From: Pseudomonadota bacterium
GTDB lineage: Bacteria > Pseudomonadota > Alphaproteobacteria > Sphingomonadales > Sphingomonadaceae
Assembly: GCA_023432995.1 (NCBI GenBank)
Contig: JAEZES010000100.1
Span: forward strand, 1 to 7,001
Direction of reading: 5' to 3'
Length of the DNA: 7,001 bases
Numbering within the stretch: position 1 is the stretch's first letter; each line of letters begins with the position of its first letter. Below, one piece after another: positions 5,465-7,001 of the stretch. The translations under genes and the position numbers were made by a program. A model generated the notes under the pieces. It did no database searches. It saw only the letters and a program-made list of their open reading frames with translations, and was not told where the DNA came from.

Positions 5465-5690
5465 GGTGACCGGACCCAGCGGGCGCGGAGGTTCCGGTTG
5501 ACCGAGGGAAGCCCTTCCGGTCGCGACGCTGATCCAGCCATCACGCATCCGGAAAAGGCGTACTGGCTGGATTTCCGCGCCTACTCCCCCTTCATCAATC
5601 GCCGGGTTTCGCGGATCCGCAGCCGTCCTTCGCCGGCCGCCAAGCGCCGCGGGAAGCCCTAACAGGCCGGTCACCCTGTCCGGTCACCCT
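5465..5690. repeat. GTCCGGTCACC repeats flanking a small ORF
   Basis: GGTGACCGGAC (5465-5475) is the exact inverse of GTCCGGTCACC (5678-5688), giving 11-bp inverted repeats about 200 bp apart. On the right side the core CCGGTCACCCT is also tandemly duplicated (5667-5677 and 5680-5690, 13-bp period). The repeats bracket the 54-aa ORF. They could be operator copies for one regulator or ends of a small non-autonomous element. No target-site duplication is obvious. Confidence 0.4.
5498..5662 (+). CDS. Possible 54-aa basic protein (unrecognised)
   Basis: A TTG at 5498 is preceded by a perfect GGAGG (5487-5491) with a 6-nt spacer. The product reads about MTEGSPSGRDADPAITHPEK at the start, then an aromatic stretch (AYWLDFRAYSPFIN, 21-34) and an Arg/Lys-rich tail ending KRRGKP. 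From the third line of codons on, third positions are mostly G or C (acg, aag, gcg, tac, ctg, ttc, cgc), as in the real genes nearby, which favours coding. Against it are the TTG start, the lack of any recognised family and the isolated position. The basic tail suggests nucleic-acid or membrane-surface binding, but that is only a guess. It may also be a gene remnant. Confidence 0.33.
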   Translation: MTEGSPSGRDADPAITHPEKAYWLDFRAYSPFINRRVSRIRSRPSPAAKRRGKP

Positions 5691-5701
5691 AGGGTGTCGG
5701 A
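5679..5701. promoter_or_regulatory. Palindrome upstream of the second sigma-54-type promoter
   Basis: CACCCTAGGGTG (5685-5696) is a perfect 12-bp palindrome, with TCCG (5679-5682) and CGGA (5698-5701) as outer arms offset by one base. Its centre is about 112 bp upstream of the start predicted from the promoter at 5776-5792, a typical enhancer distance. It could equally be a site for regulation of cybB, read in the other direction. The palindrome is visible; the function is inference. Confidence 0.4.
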
Positions 5702-5775
5702 AATCCTGACAGGCGCAAGCAAGGTTAACGCTGCGGCAACCATCGTCTTCGGCGGGAATCCTTGCCGGCGCGAAT

Positions 5776-5792
5776 TTGGCACGGGTCCTGCA
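5776..5792 (+). promoter_or_regulatory. Second sigma-54-type -24/-12 promoter
   Basis: TTGGCACG-GGTC-CTGCA has GG (5778-5779) and GC (5790-5791) exactly 10 bp apart and misses the consensus YTGGCACGRNNNTTGCW only at the first T of TTGC. With flanks, AATTTGGCACG-N4-CTGCA is identical to the promoter at 368-387. The predicted start is about 5803, pointing right toward a large inverted repeat. No start codon with a ribosome binding site follows before the TonB receptor's 3' end on the opposite strand, so any transcript is probably non-coding. Confidence 0.65.
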
Positions 5793-5802
5793 GTGTAGTG
5801 GG

Positions 5803-5924
5803 CACCCAACCAAGTCTTCGAACGAGGCGGAGCCGACACCCCCGTCCCCCAAGTCTCCCGGCTCCGCCTCCCCGAAGACCTCCTGCCCCATCAAGACAAC
5901 GAGAAAGGGAGCCCGAAGGCCCCC
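5803..5924 (+). ncRNA. Candidate sigma-54-dependent structured small RNA
   Basis: Downstream of the -24/-12 element, GTCTTCG-AAC-GAGGCGGAGCCG (5814-5835) pairs with CGGCTCCGCCTC-CC-CGAAGAC (5859-5879). This makes 12-bp and 7-bp stems joined by a small internal loop, capped by a C-rich 23-nt loop. Directly after it ACCTCCTG (5879-5886) is complementary to Shine-Dalgarno sequences, a feature of several trans-acting bacterial small RNAs. The 3' end is unknown: the hairpin at 5907-5924 is imperfect on this strand (A-C mismatch) and has no T-run. The same inverted repeat could instead be a DNA element, or a second terminator-like hairpin behind the TonB receptor gene. No known RNA family is recognised. 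Confidence 0.35.
5893..5924 (-). terminator. Intrinsic terminator of the TonB-dependent receptor gene
   Basis: Read on the minus strand, GGGGGCC-TTCG-GGCTCCC (5924-5907) forms a 7-bp stem, one pair being G-U, capped by a stable UUCG tetraloop. It is followed by TTTCTCGTTGT. It begins 24 nt after the receptor stop codon. The wobble pair and the T-rich tail suit only the minus-strand transcript. Confidence 0.75.
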
Positions 5925-5948
5925 TCCCCCGCCGCGCGTGCCGGTGGT

Positions 5949-7001
5949 TCAGAAGCGGTAGCGGATGCTGCCGCCGTAAGTGCGCGGATCGTTCGGATAG
6001 CCCGAAATCCCGCGCGGCTGCGCCGGCGTGTCGAAGATCGTGCCGAGCTCGCGGTTGTCGAGCAGGTTGCGCGCCCACAGCATGAAGCTGAGCCCGCTGT
6101 CGAGGTCGTACGAGATCGAGGCGCTGAGGTCCTCGACCTCCCGCGTGAACGGAGCGGCCGCGGCCAGCGCCGGGCCGGCGTCGGCGATACTGCCGTCGGG
6201 ATTGCGCACGAGGAAGTTGGGCAGGCCTTCGACCAGCTGGTGCTCGTCCTGCCACAGGAACGAGGCGCGCGGCACGATCGTGCCGTTGCCGACCTCGAAC
6301 TCGTACTGCGCGCCGATCACCACCGACCATTCGGGAATGCCGGCCGGGCGCGTGCCCGAAAGGTCACCGACCGCCGAGATCTGGAAGCTGTCGTAGACCG
6401 GATCGAGGTAGGTGACTCCGAGGTTCAGCGTCAGGGCGTCGGCGATGGTCGCCTGGCCCTCGAACTCGACGCCGAACGTGCTCTGCTTGCCGGCGTTGAG
6501 CAGCACGAAGCCCGAGCCGGTGAAGATGTTCGACTGGAACCCTTCGATCTCCTGGTCGAACACCGCCAGGTTGGCCGAGACGTCGCCCCAGTTGGCCTTG
6601 ATCCCGCCTTCGATCACGCGCGATTCCTCGGGACCGGCGAAGCGGCTGCCGACCGAGAGGTTGTTGACCCCGAGCCCGGCGCCGATCAGCGCCGCCCGGT
6701 CGGCCGCGGTCGGCCGGCTGTCGCGCGACAGGTTGATCGAGCTCGCCTTGTAGCCGGTGGCGTAGCTCAGGTAGAGATTGACCACGTCGCTGAGGTCGTA
6801 GGCCAGCCGGATGGTGTAGCTGAAGTTGTCGTCGTCGACGTCGTTGCCCTCGACCGCGTTGGGCACGTTGACGAACGGCGGCATGAACTGCAGCGCGCGC
6901 AGCGGCGCGAGCGGGTTGGCCGCCGGATTGTTGGCGTGGGCCCCGGCATAGGCGGGCGCACCGGCCTGGATCGTGGCGAACGCGCCGGGATTGGCCCCGG
7001 C
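5949..7001 (-). CDS. TonB-dependent outer-membrane receptor, C-terminal part (runs off the right edge)
   Basis: The frame is open from the right edge to the TGA at 5951-5949, giving the last 350 residues; the plug domain, TonB box and signal peptide lie outside. The visible part is a 22-strand-type beta-barrel: alternating strands such as VNLYLSYATGYKASSINLSR, GVEFEGQATIADALTLNLGV and FMLWARNLLDNRELG, separated by polar loops. The barrel ends in TYGGSIRYRF, whose terminal Phe is the signal recognised by the BAM assembly machine. Such receptors import siderophores, vitamin B12, sugars or other large molecules with energy from TonB-ExbBD; the substrate cannot be read from this part. An apparent Met at 6884 is internal. 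A loop near the right edge is rich in Ala, Pro, Gly and Asn. A terminator follows the gene. Confidence 0.93.
   Translation of the reverse strand, partial: AGANPGAFATIQAGAPAYAGAHANNPAANPLAPLRALQFMPPFVNVPNAVEGNDVDDDNFSYTIRLAYDLSDVVNLYLSYATGYKASSINLSRDSRPTAADRAALIGAGLGVNNLSVGSRFAGPEESRVIEGGIKANWGDVSANLAVFDQEIEGFQSNIFTGSGFVLLNAGKQSTFGVEFEGQATIADALTLNLGVTYLDPVYDSFQISAVGDLSGTRPAGIPEWSVVIGAQYEFEVGNGTIVPRASFLWQDEHQLVEGLPNFLVRNPDGSIADAGPALAAAAPFTREVEDLSASISYDLDSGLSFMLWARNLLDNRELGTIFDTPAQPRGISGYPNDPRTYGGSIRYRF

Noticed and set aside
5273..5674. 133-codon minus-strand frame upstream of cybB
   Set aside because: No ribosome binding site, no family resemblance, Pro/Gly/Arg-rich; the 54-aa plus-strand ORF and the cybB leader explain the region better.
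5251..5948. CRISPR array or insertion sequence in the long gap
   Set aside because: Repeats are only 11 bp, two in tandem plus one inverted, without regular spacers; no transposase frame or clear target duplication.

Overview
The window is GC-rich (about 65% or more by eye) and comes from an alphaproteobacterial chromosome. Sphingomonadales (Erythrobacteraceae or relatives) is the best guess. The guess rests on the RecF N-terminus, the style of the TonB-dependent receptor C-terminus, and the PspC and YhhQ sequences. The assignment is an inference from protein character; no marker gene such as 16S rRNA is present.

Left part (1-1676). The 5' end of recF runs leftward off the window. A 220-bp non-coding stretch follows, rich in inverted repeats. 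It carries a near-consensus sigma-54 (RpoN) -24/-12 promoter that drives a two-gene unit: a 45-aa single-span membrane protein overlapping (ATGA) a 71-aa PspC-domain protein. A 9-bp hairpin separates this unit from a convergent queuosine-precursor transporter (YhhQ family). Divergent from the transporter is tRNA-Arg(UCU).

Middle part (1688-5250, all minus strand). This is an apparent stress/bioenergetics cluster transcribed cybB -> usp -> P-type ATPase: a cytochrome b561 with all four expected haem histidines, a UspF/G-like universal stress protein, and an 815-aa P2-like cation ATPase. A CRP/FNR-spaced palindrome lies just upstream of usp. cybB starts with GTG that overlaps the stop of a 9-codon leader ORF with a perfect Shine-Dalgarno. 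The ATPase ends only 11 bp from the tRNA 3' end, with no visible terminator.

Right part (5251-7001). A 700-bp stretch has no obvious conventional gene but much structure: a possible 54-aa ORF with a perfect Shine-Dalgarno and TTG start, 11-bp repeats in direct and inverted orientation around it, a palindrome, and a second sigma-54-type promoter. That promoter shares 16 of 16 fixed positions with the first and points straight into a 66-nt inverted repeat, so it may drive a structured small RNA. The C-terminal 350 residues of a TonB-dependent outer-membrane receptor, followed by its terminator, close the window.

The most interesting signal is the pair of matching sigma-54 promoters. Each has a palindrome centred about 110 bp upstream of the predicted start and a hairpin at the 5' end of the transcript. 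One serves a PspC envelope-stress unit; the other serves a candidate non-coding RNA.
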